A stretch of DNA of 14,044 bases from Ochromonadaceae sp. CCMP2298 (taxonomy: Eukaryota > Sar > Synurophyceae > Ochromonadales > Ochromonadaceae), in contig MU634244.1 in NCBI GenBank assembly GCA_026770595.1, forward strand, positions 1-14,044. Reading direction: 5' to 3'. The position numbers and the translations under genes are program-made. The notes beneath the pieces were generated by a model. That model searched no databases. It was given only the letters and a program-made list of their open reading frames with translations, and was not told where the DNA came from. Shown here one piece after another: positions 5,887-14,044 of this stretch. Each line of letters opens with the position of its first letter. Within the stretch, counting starts at the first letter, position 1.

Positions 5887-8800
5887 GGTGTCGCTCTCCA
5901 AGTCGTACATGGACTCCTCCGAATCGATCGAACTGAAGCCGCTCTCCCCGCTCTCCTCGCTCTCCCCGCTCTCACTCTCCTCCCCCTCGCTCCCCGCTCC
6001 GCTGCTGTCCCCTTCAGACACCTGGGGCGCAGCGGCCACAGCCTCGTTGCGCTGCTGGTCCAGCAGAAAGCTGCCGTGCAGTAAGAGGCGCTCCTGCCGC
6101 TGCTCCTGCTGTGCCGAACGCATGGGGGGCAGGGGCTCGTGCAGGGCGCCCTCTGACCAGTCGGGGGTCTGCTCCTGCTCCTGATGGTGCTGGTGCGGGT
6201 GATGGTGCGGGTGATGGTGCTTGTGCCTTACCTCCTCCTCCTCCTCGTCAACCTTCTCCTCCTCGTCCTCATCACTGAGGTAGAGAGAGTCTGACTCCGC
6301 ACTCAGGTCCCCATAATTGTCCCCACTGTCCCCACTGTCCACACTGTCCCCACTATCCCCACTGTCCCCACTGTCCCCAATGTCCCCACTGTCCCCACTG
6401 TCCGCCTCGCGAGCCACAGCACCCCCTTCCTCTCCCTCGCCCTCTCCCTCATCCAGAGTGCTCAGGCCTTTGCTTAATCTCTCACGCTGCAGCTGCTGCA
6501 TCATTCTCACGCTGCGCACGGCATGCTGCAAGCTCTCACGACGCGTCGTGTGCCCCCCCCTGTCCGCCGCCCCCGATTCCCCTGCTGGCCCCGGAGCCAC
6601 ATCCACATCCACATCCTCATCCTCCATGCCGCCGTCGATAGCTTCAACGGCCCACGGCCCTGCTTCGCCAGCCCCAGCCCCAGCACCGGGTCCGGCACCG
6701 TCTGCGGGCTGCACCTTGGCCACGGTCCTTGCGGGGAACAGCTTGGCCATGCGACTGCGCGCATCCGCCTTGCCCGACACCACCAAGAAGTGTGCTATCG
6801 CCAGCAGCAGCAGCAAGGGGGCGGCCACTAGAGGGGGAAAGAGGGCCAGCAGGTACAGATGGAACAGAACCACCCCTCCCATGGCGGTGGTTGCGGTGGT
6901 GGACAGCAGCACATCCTGCAGCGGCACAGGCAGACGCAAAGCATTGCCTGCCAGGAACACCAGCACGATGCCGGCAGAGCGTGTGAACGCAGAGAAGCCG
7001 CGGCTATATCCCTGGGACACGTCCTTGGCATTGTGGTAGCTCTGCCTCGGCCAGGGGGTGCGGAACTGCCCCACTATGTGTGCCTCCCGCACATCCGGGA
7101 ACGCGCAGGCCACTCTGCTGGAGATGAACAGAAAAGAGGCCGCATTGAAACCCCCCTCCTTTACACCCTCCAAGCGCATATCACCCCTGTGTGGGTCTGG
7201 GTCGTGTGCAGGGGGTCCCTTGTGAGGAGGGGGCCCAGACGCAGACGCAGCCACAGTCGTGACAGCCAGCGCGCCTTCTCCCCCCATCTCACGCTCTTTC
7301 TCCCCCTCCCTCTCCCTCTCCCTCTCCTTCTCCGTCCCCACTCTCTCCTGGAAGTCTCTGATGCTCTGCACGAGCTGCCTTTTCACCTGCGCCAAGTCCC
7401 GCATCACCAGGCCCGGCACCAGTATGTGCGTTACGTACACCACCGCAGTGCTCACCAGCAGCACCTCCACCACCAGCCACAGCACGAAGGAGCGGAACCA
7501 GGCGTCCTGCTGAGGGCCCGCCTGCGTCAGTGCGAACAGCAGGATGTAGAAGAGCATGGAGGCGTTTAGCAGGAAGAGGCTGCCCCAGGCCGCCCACTTG
7601 CTGTACCGAGAAACGGGGCGGGCCCTCTTGAAATCCCTCGACCCCTTGAGCTGCAAAATGCGTCCGGAGATGCCCGGCAGCAGGTCGCACTGGAAGAGGA
7701 ACAACAGCCGCCGCCCGATCTCTTTGCGCTGCTGGGGGGAGTAGCCCAAGTGAAGCGCGTTTAAGGACTTTTTACCCTCCTTTTCCGCCCGTCTGTCCAG
7801 CGCCTCGATCAGCCCCTCTATGCCTCTCGTCTCCTCCTCCGCCGCCGCCCGCACCCTCCTGAGGTCCAACAGCACCGCCTCCGATATAGACCAGCCCCCC
7901 CCGCCCCCCAGCAGCCTGGAGGCCAGAGATTGGCTCTGGGAGGTGAGGAAGTCTCCCTGCGCGTCCAGCCCCCACAGCGCGTCGAACTCGGCCAGGTCTG
8001 CAGCCAGCAGGGTGCTGCGGTAGGCGCGCAGGCGCAGGTGCAGCGCTGACAGCTCCTCCACGCTCAGGTCCCGCTGCTCAGCGGGGGCAGAGGGGGGGCC
8101 CAGACCCAGGCCCGGAGCCGCGGGGGTGTGCTCTGGGGCCCGGGTGAGGCCTCCAGCAGCATCACCAGCATCGAAGTCGCGCTCGAGAACAGGGGCAGAG
8201 ACCGCCCCCGCCTCCGAAACCGCTGCGGATGTCTTTGCACCCTTCAGGGGCGCGCAGATGACGTTGCCTATCACCCAGTCGGCCAGCAGAGCAGGGGGGG
8301 TGGCCACCACTGCGCAGAATATGGCCACGAAGAGAACGATGCGCAGGCGCTGCCCCGGCTCGATCAAATCGCAACTACCCGCAGCTACACCCGCACCACC
8401 CGTACCATCGCTAGTCCACGCGCAGAGAGACTGCCCCGTGGCGTAGGGGGATTGCGGAGCCAGGCAGTCCGCCTGCTGCTCAAAGCCCGTGCACGCAGAG
8501 GCGTCTGTCTGCGTGAGATTGTATGTGAGTGACTGAATGAAGAGCATGATGATCATGTTCGTGGCCAGAGACACCACCCTCAGGGCGCGGGGGAAGTCCG
8601 GCGAGTAGACGAATATCACCCCGAACCATCTGTGGTGCGTCTGCACCTCCTCCAACAGCCTACTGGAGAACGAGCTGCTGCCCAGCACACGGGGCAATGC
8701 TGCCTCCACCTCTGCCAGCTCAGAGTTCACCTTCTCCCCGGAGCCCCTGCGCTGCCGGCCGCGCTTGCGTACACGCCTGGCCAGCCCCACCACCGCATGG

Positions 8801-11800
8801 GCTTGGGGTGTCTCGCCCTCTTGCTTCACCCCCCCACCGCCCCCACTGCCCCCACCCAGCGTCTCTGTCTCCGCCCCCACCCTCTTGCTCCTGGCCCACG
8901 CAGACGCTGGGTTCCACATTGCGCCCCCACCCCCACTGCCCGCACTGCCCTTGCCCCTGCTTGCCATCCCTGCCCTGGAGCCCCCCCCCACCGGCCCCGA
9001 CTCCTCTGGAGAGGCTTGTCTGCGATCCCAGTAGGCGCCAGCAGCCAGTGCCGCCAAGATCGCACCTGCCAGCGCTGCCAGTGTGCTGATGGCCTTCCAG
9101 CCTGCCCGCGCTGCAGCCGCGTCGAGGTCGTCTGCAGTACGTACAGTGGAGGTGAAGGACTGGGTGGAGGACTGCACCATGGCCAGGTAGGAGACGCTGT
9201 ACGACCCATCAGAGGCAGAGGTGTTCTGCAGGCGCCGATGGGAGTGCAGGTCGCATGCGCAGGTGACGTTGTCGTCAGTGAAGGCCAGCACGTCGCATGA
9301 GCCGCTCACCTCTGCCTCTCCGTCCAGCAGCAGGTTGCAGGCGGGGGCGTAGAGGGTCTGGGGGCAGCGCATGCTCACCAGGGCCGCTGTGCCATTGCAC
9401 TGAGCCACTAGCGCCGTCCCGTCTGCGCATATTTGGGGGTAGCTGCCCTCATCCCCTGCCAGGCAGGAGACGTTGAAGGTCTGCGGGGCGAGGGCGTTGG
9501 CCTGGGAGAGGGCCACTGTCTGCGAGTACTGCAGCACCACCCGCAGCTCACACGAGGTGGTGTTGCACGGGCTGCCGCTGAGGTACAGGGACAGCGGGGA
9601 GGAGGCGAGCTGCTCCTGGGAAGTCAGGAATGAGAACTGACTAGCACGCAGCAGGGCCGTAAGCACCGTCAGACCAGACCCAGACCCCGAAGGCAGGGCC
9701 AGTTGGGAGGACCGCGTGCCGGACTGCTGCTCCTGCGCGGTGAGGGGCACCGTGGAGCTACTATCCTGACTATCCTCCTCTGTTCCTGACTTCTGCACCA
9801 CCAGTCTGAACTCCGGAAGCACCCAGCTGGCAGATGCCTGTCCAGGCAGCATGCTCGCTGCCACCAGCTCGCCCGCAGCCCTCAGTGCCTGCGCGGTAGA
9901 GGCCTGCGTGCGCTGTGCGGTGTCGGTGTCTGCAGAGAGCAGGCGAGTGGGGACCCAGTTGTCTCCGTCCCTACTGTCTGGGGGGGCCAGGCGCCTGCTC
10001 AGAGACTCCTTCGTACCTGCCTCCGCCGCAGCGCTGATAGCACGCAAAAGCTGCATCAGCGTGGGCAGCGGCAGGCCCCCCACCTCCTCGGCCGCCCGCA
10101 GACACAGCAGCAGCAGCTCCTGCAGCAGCGCCACCCCCTCTGCCCCCAGCTCTGCAGGCCGCTGCGCCACGTCCGCCAGCGCCAGCACCCACCCCGTGAG
10201 GGTTTCTGCGTCTGCGTTCTGTCGCGAGACGAGGGCCTGGATGGAGAGCAGCACGTCGAGGCGGGCGGCGCGTCTTGCGGCCACTGCTTCTGAGGTCAGG
10301 TCGCACGCATCGCCCCCGAAGAGGTCGGAACAGACGCACACAGCAGAGCAGGAGGGGTCCCCCTGGAAGCAGCCCGTGCTTGTGCCTGCGTCTGTGTCTG
10401 ACTGGGGGCTCAGGCTAGCCAGCATCGGGTTCTTGTCCCCCACCCCCCCCACCCCGTCACTCAGCAGGCGGCCTGAGGCGCGCACCACGTATGTGCACAC
10501 GCCGTGGCCGGAGCAGTTACCGGGACAGATCTTGGGCACCCCATACTCGGCCAGGCTCCTTGAGAAGGGGATAACATCAACCCCCATTCCCATTCCCACA
10601 CCCACACCCATATCTGCACCCACACCCCCATCTGCCAGGCGCCTGCCTAGGCTGACGCAGGGCTCGTTGGAGTCCCCCGGTTCCCCCGCATCCTCCTCGC
10701 TCAGGCACTCGCCACATGTGTGCTCTGTCCTGTAGCAGGGGCCGCGCAGGAGGGCGGAGCAATCGGGGGCGGCGGAGCAGTCAGCAGTGTTGAGCAGGGA
10801 GACAGCCAGTGCGGAGCCCTGCTGCAGCGTGTCTGTGTCCGACTCGCGGGCTAGCAGCAGATCCGCCCTGATCTTGGAGGCGATCTGCGAGGAGTTTAGG
10901 GGGGGCGCCTGCCGCACCTGCAGGGCGTAGGTGACCTCAGTGGAGGCGTCCAGCTTGTCGAATATGGCGCAGAAGGCCACCAGCCTGTCCGACTCCTGGG
11001 CGTCCCCGGAGGGCAGCTGCGCAGAGGCGAAGGAGGTCAACAGCAGACCGCGCACGACCTTGGGCTGGCCGCCTCCGAAGAATCCGAATTGGTACCTGAG
11101 CGGTAGGTCTGCGTCCACCCACTGCACGGCAACGAGGTCGAAGAAGGAGTCGGCCTCGCCCACATCGGGGGTGACGGAGAATTTTCCAGGTGTGGGGGGC
11201 GCGTTGACATTTATCGTAACGGAGGCCACTGCCGACTCTCCGTTGTAGGGAATAGCCCCCCTAAGAGAGAAGGTCAGCTCGGCACCCTGGGGCAGACTGT
11301 TGGGGGGCAGCACTAGGTAGACTGTGCGCGAGAGAAGGCCCGCTGAGGGCTGCGCGGCGATGGCGCTCGACAGGGGAAACTGGGACAGACCCGCGAGGTC
11401 CACCGCGGCGCCCGACACATACCAGGACGCGTTGCCACCCGTGGTGGCGGGGACGCTGAGCAGCCCGCTTATCTGCAGCCTGCTGTCGCTGTTCATCACG
11501 GTGCCGGAGGAGCGGCGCAGCAGGGCAGTCACCACGGAGACGCTCACCAAAGGGGCCAGCGTGGGCAGAACCTTGATGGGAATGGCCCCTGTTGAGGCGC
11601 TGCGCGTGCCCCCGTCGGTAACGGTCAGAGTTATCTGAGCCGCCCGGCCGGCCGCCGAGCTGAGTGCCTGTAACACCAGAATGGGCGTGGATAGACTTAA
11701 TTTCAGCTTCTCGGGGTCAAATATTGCGTCACAGGATGCGTCGAAGGTGGGCAGAGTCTGCACACAGGTCCAGGAGAATTGCAGACCACTGGAGCCCTGG

Positions 11801-14044
11801 GAGGACAGTAGGGACAGGGACAGGGGGGCCATGTCTTGGTCGTACGACTGCGATGCGTCCAGCAGCACTGTGCCCCCCACACGCACGTTGCGGGAGGCAG
11901 TGCCTCCGGGGATTATGGGAACCACGCTGCCGGGGGTGACGTACACCACGGTGGAGGCTAGGGCAGAGCCGGACACCAGGCCGGGGGCAGAGACGGACAG
12001 CGTGGCGGTGTAGTAGACTCCGGCGTCGGGTAGGGCGAAGGGGGGCAGGAGGTACTTGGAGGGGTCTCGGGAGGAGGAGGTGAGGTTCAGCAGCAGTACG
12101 CCGTTGCTGGACACGCTCCAGGCGAAAGACAGGCCCCTGGAGGAGGGGGGGGAGCCGCAGGAGGTCAGCGAGGCGGCCGAGGAGAGCAGCAGGCTGTCCC
12201 CTCGCTTGATCTGCCGCACAGAGGGGCCGGGCAGGGACACGCTGGGCAGGGAGCCGTCGAGTACCAGCAGGCGGTGCGAGGTTGCAGAGCAGGCGCCCAG
12301 GAAGTTGCACAGGGTCAGGCGGAAATTGTAGTTGCGCCCGGCGTCCAGGAGTTGAAAGGGGATGCGCGCGGGGGTGATTGCCTGGGCGGCGGACACGCTT
12401 GCCAGCAGTAGCTGCAGGGCAGGAGCACCGGAGGTCTCAGTGAGAGTGGTGCTGCTCCAGGGCCTGCCCCCTGATCCAGTGGAGCCAGAGGCGTCCAGAG
12501 ATAGAGAGTCGCAGGCGCCGATGGTCCTGGGTGCGGAGATCGTGACCACCGGCAAGGCGGGGGCCGCGGGGGCTGCCAGGGTGACGAAGGCGGCGGGTGC
12601 TCTGGCCCATAGGGGGGTGGCGGTGGCGCAGGCTGTGGCGGAGGCCTGACACTGGGCGCGCAGAAGAGAGGGCAGCAGGGAAAGTCTGTCGGCAGGCTGG
12701 GCGCAGGTACCACTACCACGCACGTATGCTCTGAGCGCGTTGCCCTCCCATTTGCAGGAGGAGGAGGCGGCACAGGGGAAGGAGAGCAGCTTAGAGCACG
12801 CGAAGGACGAGGCCGTGCCCCCTCTGTCCGTGGGTCCGCTGAAGGACACCAGCACGTAGGCCCCGTCTTCACTGAACACCGCACCCCTCAGAGTGGGGGT
12901 GGCAGGCTCCTGCAGGGGCGAGAGCACGCTGACCTCCTGTGCGTCGAACATCACGTGGTACTCCTCTGCTGCGGGGCCGCTCGCCAGCACGTCCACGCGG
13001 TACCGTCTGATGGGCAGGGCGGGCAGCGAAGCGGTGTAGGAGAAACCCGCCGTGGTGACGGGGGCGGTGAGGCTGGAGGGGAAGAAGGACAAGGCAGGCA
13101 GGGGAACGAGCGAGTCGACCCCCTCCACGGTCACTACGCCGCTCAGCTGCAGAGTCAGCGTCAGCGGGCCCGCACCGGGGGCTGGGCCGGAAATAGACAG
13201 CACTGCGGGGGCGGCAGTGAGCTCGAGCAGTGAGGGGGTGGCGAGGGAGGCTGTTAGCGCCTTGCAGCAGGCCGTGCGCACCCCCACCACCCCCTGCAGC
13301 ACCTGCGCTAGTGGCATGCGCACGCCTAGGGGAGAGACGGTCATCAGGAAGAGGGAGTAGTTGGATGCGGCCACGGCGGGCAGAGTGAGGGTGGTAACGT
13401 TCTGCAAGTCGGCCACGGCCACTCTGTTCTGCAGCACGATGGAATCCTGCGAGTCGGGCAGGCCCACCCTTAATAGGGCCAGGTACACAGAGCCTGCAGA
13501 GGAGAGGCGCGCAGTGACGGAGATGGAGCTGGCAGTGGCGCTGGTAGCAAGGCTCAAAACGGTTGGGGCGGCCTCCAGAGCACCGAATTCGGCCGAGAGC
13601 AGTCGCAGCCCCGTACCCCCCTGTCTGGGGAGACAGGCGTCAACAGCCGCAGAGCAGGGGGCGAGAGCCACAGACGCAGAGGACGTCCCGGGGCACTGCT
13701 GCTTCACCGCGGAGGCGCAGGGGTCCTCGCAGTCTGCGCAGATGGCGGCCGCGTGACCGCTGGAGCTGGGGCAGGCGCGTACCACAAAGGTGTGCGCGTC
13801 GCAGGTGAAGGTCTGCGCTGTGCTGGCGCCGGAGGAGGAGAAGGGGCGCACTAGGGACTGCAGAATGGCTGCAGAGGCGGAGGGGCTGCTGCAGGTGGTG
13901 GACAGTTCGACTGCTCCAGTACCAGTGTCAGCACTCTGTGCGCGCAGGGTTAGCCGCAGCGCCTTGGAGGAGAGCAGGCTGGGGGCCACCTGGGAACTCA
14001 GCTGCGCCGCCCAGTCCGCGCACCCGCCGAAGACGCGACCCCCC
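5881..14044 (-). CDS. Giant polycystin-1-like REJ/EGF-like/multi-TM surface protein, 5' end outside window
   Basis: A single frame of 2,720 codons is open to the right edge; the signal peptide and true start lie outside (there is no ATG at its right end). Residues are counted from the edge. Cys-rich N-part (FTCDAHTFVVRAC, ICADCEDPC at about 79-109). REJ-type region from about 500, with IGACDSLSLDAS and GSGGRPW, further PKD/REJ-like strands, and a WVDADLPLRYQF segment. EGF-like cysteines (CPGNCSGHGVC to CVCSDLFGGDAC, bases about 10290-10530) split by a 45-residue insert. Leu-rich helices follow, then a GPS-like DDNVTCACDL before TM1 (bases about 9027-9099). Further likely TMs lie near bases 8520-8590, 8260-8345, 7520-7600, 7410-7495 and two or three between 6783 and 6980. 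The tail is acidic, SGD-repeat and His-rich. REJ proteins of this class are surface receptors (sea-urchin egg-jelly receptor, polycystin-1). No PLAT domain or channel pore was recognised. Function beyond 'large membrane receptor' is not determined. Confidence 0.85.
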   Translation of the reverse strand, partial: GGRVFGGCADWAAQLSSQVAPSLLSSKALRLTLRAQSADTGTGAVELSTTCSSPSASAAILQSLVRPFSSSGASTAQTFTCDAHTFVVRACPSSSGHAAAICADCEDPCASAVKQQCPGTSSASVALAPCSAAVDACLPRQGGTGLRLLSAEFGALEAAPTVLSLATSATASSISVTARLSSAGSVYLALLRVGLPDSQDSIVLQNRVAVADLQNVTTLTLPAVAASNYSLFLMTVSPLGVRMPLAQVLQGVVGVRTACCKALTASLATPSLLELTAAPAVLSISGPAPGAGPLTLTLQLSGVVTVEGVDSLVPLPALSFFPSSLTAPVTTAGFSYTASLPALPIRRYRVDVLASGPAAEEYHVMFDAQEVSVLSPLQEPATPTLRGAVFSEDGAYVLVSFSGPTDRGGTASSFACSKLLSFPCAASSSCKWEGNALRAYVRGSGTCAQPADRLSLLPSLLRAQCQASATACATATPLWARAPAAFVTLAAPAAPALPVVTISAPRTIGACDSLSLDASGSTGSGGRPWSSTTLTETSGAPALQLLLASVSAAQAITPARIPFQLLDAGRNYNFRLTLCNFLGACSATSHRLLVLDGSLPSVSLPGPSVRQIKRGDSLLLSSAASLTSCGSPPSSRGLSFAWSVSSNGVLLLNLTSSSRDPSKYLLPPFALPDAGVYYTATLSVSAPGLVSGSALASTVVYVTPGSVVPIIPGGTASRNVRVGGTVLLDASQSYDQDMAPLSLSLLSSQGSSGLQFSWTCVQTLPTFDASCDAIFDPEKLKLSLSTPILVLQALSSAAGRAAQITLTVTDGGTRSASTGAIPIKVLPTLAPLVSVSVVTALLRRSSGTVMNSDSRLQISGLLSVPATTGGNASWYVSGAAVDLAGLSQFPLSSAIAAQPSAGLLSRTVYLVLPPNSLPQGAELTFSLRGAIPYNGESAVASVTINVNAPPTPGKFSVTPDVGEADSFFDLVAVQWVDADLPLRYQFGFFGGGQPKVVRGLLLTSFASAQLPSGDAQESDRLVAFCAIFDKLDASTEVTYALQVRQAPPLNSSQIASKIRADLLLARESDTDTLQQGSALAVSLLNTADCSAAPDCSALLRGPCYRTEHTCGECLSEEDAGEPGDSNEPCVSLGRRLADGGVGADMGVGVGMGMGVDVIPFSRSLAEYGVPKICPGNCSGHGVCTYVVRASGRLLSDGVGGVGDKNPMLASLSPQSDTDAGTSTGCFQGDPSCSAVCVCSDLFGGDACDLTSEAVAARRAARLDVLLSIQALVSRQNADAETLTGWVLALADVAQRPAELGAEGVALLQELLLLCLRAAEEVGGLPLPTLMQLLRAISAAAEAGTKESLSRRLAPPDSRDGDNWVPTRLLSADTDTAQRTQASTAQALRAAGELVAASMLPGQASASWVLPEFRLVVQKSGTEEDSQDSSSTVPLTAQEQQSGTRSSQLALPSGSGSGLTVLTALLRASQFSFLTSQEQLASSPLSLYLSGSPCNTTSCELRVVLQYSQTVALSQANALAPQTFNVSCLAGDEGSYPQICADGTALVAQCNGTAALVSMRCPQTLYAPACNLLLDGEAEVSGSCDVLAFTDDNVTCACDLHSHRRLQNTSASDGSYSVSYLAMVQSSTQSFTSTVRTADDLDAAAARAGWKAISTLAALAGAILAALAAGAYWDRRQASPEESGPVGGGSRAGMASRGKGSAGSGGGGAMWNPASAWARSKRVGAETETLGGGSGGGGGVKQEGETPQAHAVVGLARRVRKRGRQRRGSGEKVNSELAEVEAALPRVLGSSSFSSRLLEEVQTHHRWFGVIFVYSPDFPRALRVVSLATNMIIMLFIQSLTYNLTQTDASACTGFEQQADCLAPQSPYATGQSLCAWTSDGTGGAGVAAGSCDLIEPGQRLRIVLFVAIFCAVVATPPALLADWVIGNVICAPLKGAKTSAAVSEAGAVSAPVLERDFDAGDAAGGLTRAPEHTPAAPGLGLGPPSAPAEQRDLSVEELSALHLRLRAYRSTLLAADLAEFDALWGLDAQGDFLTSQSQSLASRLLGGGGGWSISEAVLLDLRRVRAAAEEETRGIEGLIEALDRRAEKEGKKSLNALHLGYSPQQRKEIGRRLLFLFQCDLLPGISGRILQLKGSRDFKRARPVSRYSKWAAWGSLFLLNASMLFYILLFALTQAGPQQDAWFRSFVLWLVVEVLLVSTAVVYVTHILVPGLVMRDLAQVKRQLVQSIRDFQERVGTEKEREREREGEKEREMGGEGALAVTTVAASASGPPPHKGPPAHDPDPHRGDMRLEGVKEGGFNAASFLFISSRVACAFPDVREAHIVGQFRTPWPRQSYHNAKDVSQGYSRGFSAFTRSAGIVLVFLAGNALRLPVPLQDVLLSTTATTAMGGVVLFHLYLLALFPPLVAAPLLLLLAIAHFLVVSGKADARSRMAKLFPARTVAKVQPADGAGPGAGAGAGEAGPWAVEAIDGGMEDEDVDVDVAPGPAGESGAADRGGHTTRRESLQHAVRSVRMMQQLQRERLSKGLSTLDEGEGEGEEGGAVAREADSGDSGDIGDSGDSGDSGDSVDSGDSGDNYGDLSAESDSLYLSDEDEEEKVDEEEEEVRHKHHHPHHHPHQHHQEQEQTPDWSEGALHEPLPPMRSAQQEQRQERLLLHGSFLLDQQRNEAVAAAPQVSEGDSSGAGSEGEESESGESEESGESGFSSIDSEESMYDLESDTE
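6316..6405. repeat. 9-bp coding minisatellite encoding Ser-Gly-Asp repeats
   Basis: Ten tandem 9-bp units of ACTGTCCCC or near variants, the first and last degenerate, lie within the REJ-protein gene. Read on the minus strand in frame they give repeated DSG/GDS triplets (with one Ile and one Val variant) in the cytoplasmic tail. Because the unit is a multiple of three, copy-number change preserves the frame. Confidence 0.95.
7290..7338. repeat. CCCTCT-type hexanucleotide repeat encoding an Arg/Glu stretch
   Basis: Imperfect repeats of CCCTCT/CTTTCT in the REJ gene; on the coding strand they are GAGAGG-like and encode an alternating Glu-Arg/Lys run after QSIRDFQERVGTEKE. It lies in the predicted cytosolic loop between the fifth and sixth membrane segments and probably forms a charged single helix. 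Confidence 0.8.

Noticed and set aside
7556-9633. Several plus-strand frames opposite the REJ gene
   Set aside because: They are complementary-strand shadows rich in Pro, Ala, His and Arg from GC-skewed DNA, with no domains, and they overlap a frame with clear membrane segments and cysteine modules.
13987-13989. GTG as the start of the giant REJ protein
   Set aside because: This is a valine codon inside an open frame that continues to the window edge with plausible coding sequence (FGGCADWAAQLSSQ). A GTG start would be unusual for a eukaryotic nuclear gene and would leave no signal peptide.

Overview
This looks like nuclear DNA of a flagellated, GC-rich protist, probably an alga or related microbial eukaryote. 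The window holds eukaryote-only proteins: an axonemal dynein assembly factor, the actin regulator AIP1/WDR1, and a polycystin-like REJ membrane protein. Start codons sit in Kozak-like contexts, there are no bacterial-style ribosome-binding sites or operons, and intergenic DNA carries microsatellites. The architecture of the REJ protein and the ankyrin-like 29-residue repeats recall stramenopile (heterokont) proteins, but that lineage is a guess. The three long genes show no intron, including one exon of at least 8.1 kb, so the genome appears intron-poor.

Layout. Bases 1-171 are an open frame entering from the left edge, unrecognised. Bases about 188-531 are a purine-rich minisatellite. Bases 567-1211 (+) encode about seven ankyrin-like 29-residue repeats (87-bp DNA period) without an ATG at the front; two in-frame TAG codons sit exactly where the repeat register would continue, so this is either a 3' exon or a decayed gene. 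Bases 1212-1603 are gene-free. Bases 1604-3022 (-) encode a DNAAF1/ODA7-type leucine-rich-repeat protein. It is head-to-head, across 549 bases, with 3572-5440 (+), an intact 622-residue AIP1. Bases 5441-5880 separate AIP1 from a convergent gene and contain candidate poly(A) signals, a tetranucleotide repeat, a G-quadruplex motif, a hairpin and a CACT microsatellite. Bases 5881-14044 (-) hold 2,720 codons of a giant REJ/EGF-like/GPS-like/multi-transmembrane protein whose N-terminus lies beyond the right edge.

How they relate. DNAAF1 acts in cytoplasmic preassembly of flagellar dynein arms; AIP1 acts with cofilin to disassemble actin filaments; the REJ protein is a large surface receptor of the polycystin-1-like class, some members of which act in cilia or gamete recognition. 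The shared DNAAF1-AIP1 upstream region may be a bidirectional promoter, but no common pathway for all three genes is shown by the sequence. I found no mobile element, CRISPR array, tRNA or rRNA. The items most worth a second look are the recurrent RxLx-type motifs around the EGF-like module of the REJ protein, its acidic/His-rich repeat tail, the double stop in the ankyrin array, and the layered repeat and structure elements between the two convergent genes.
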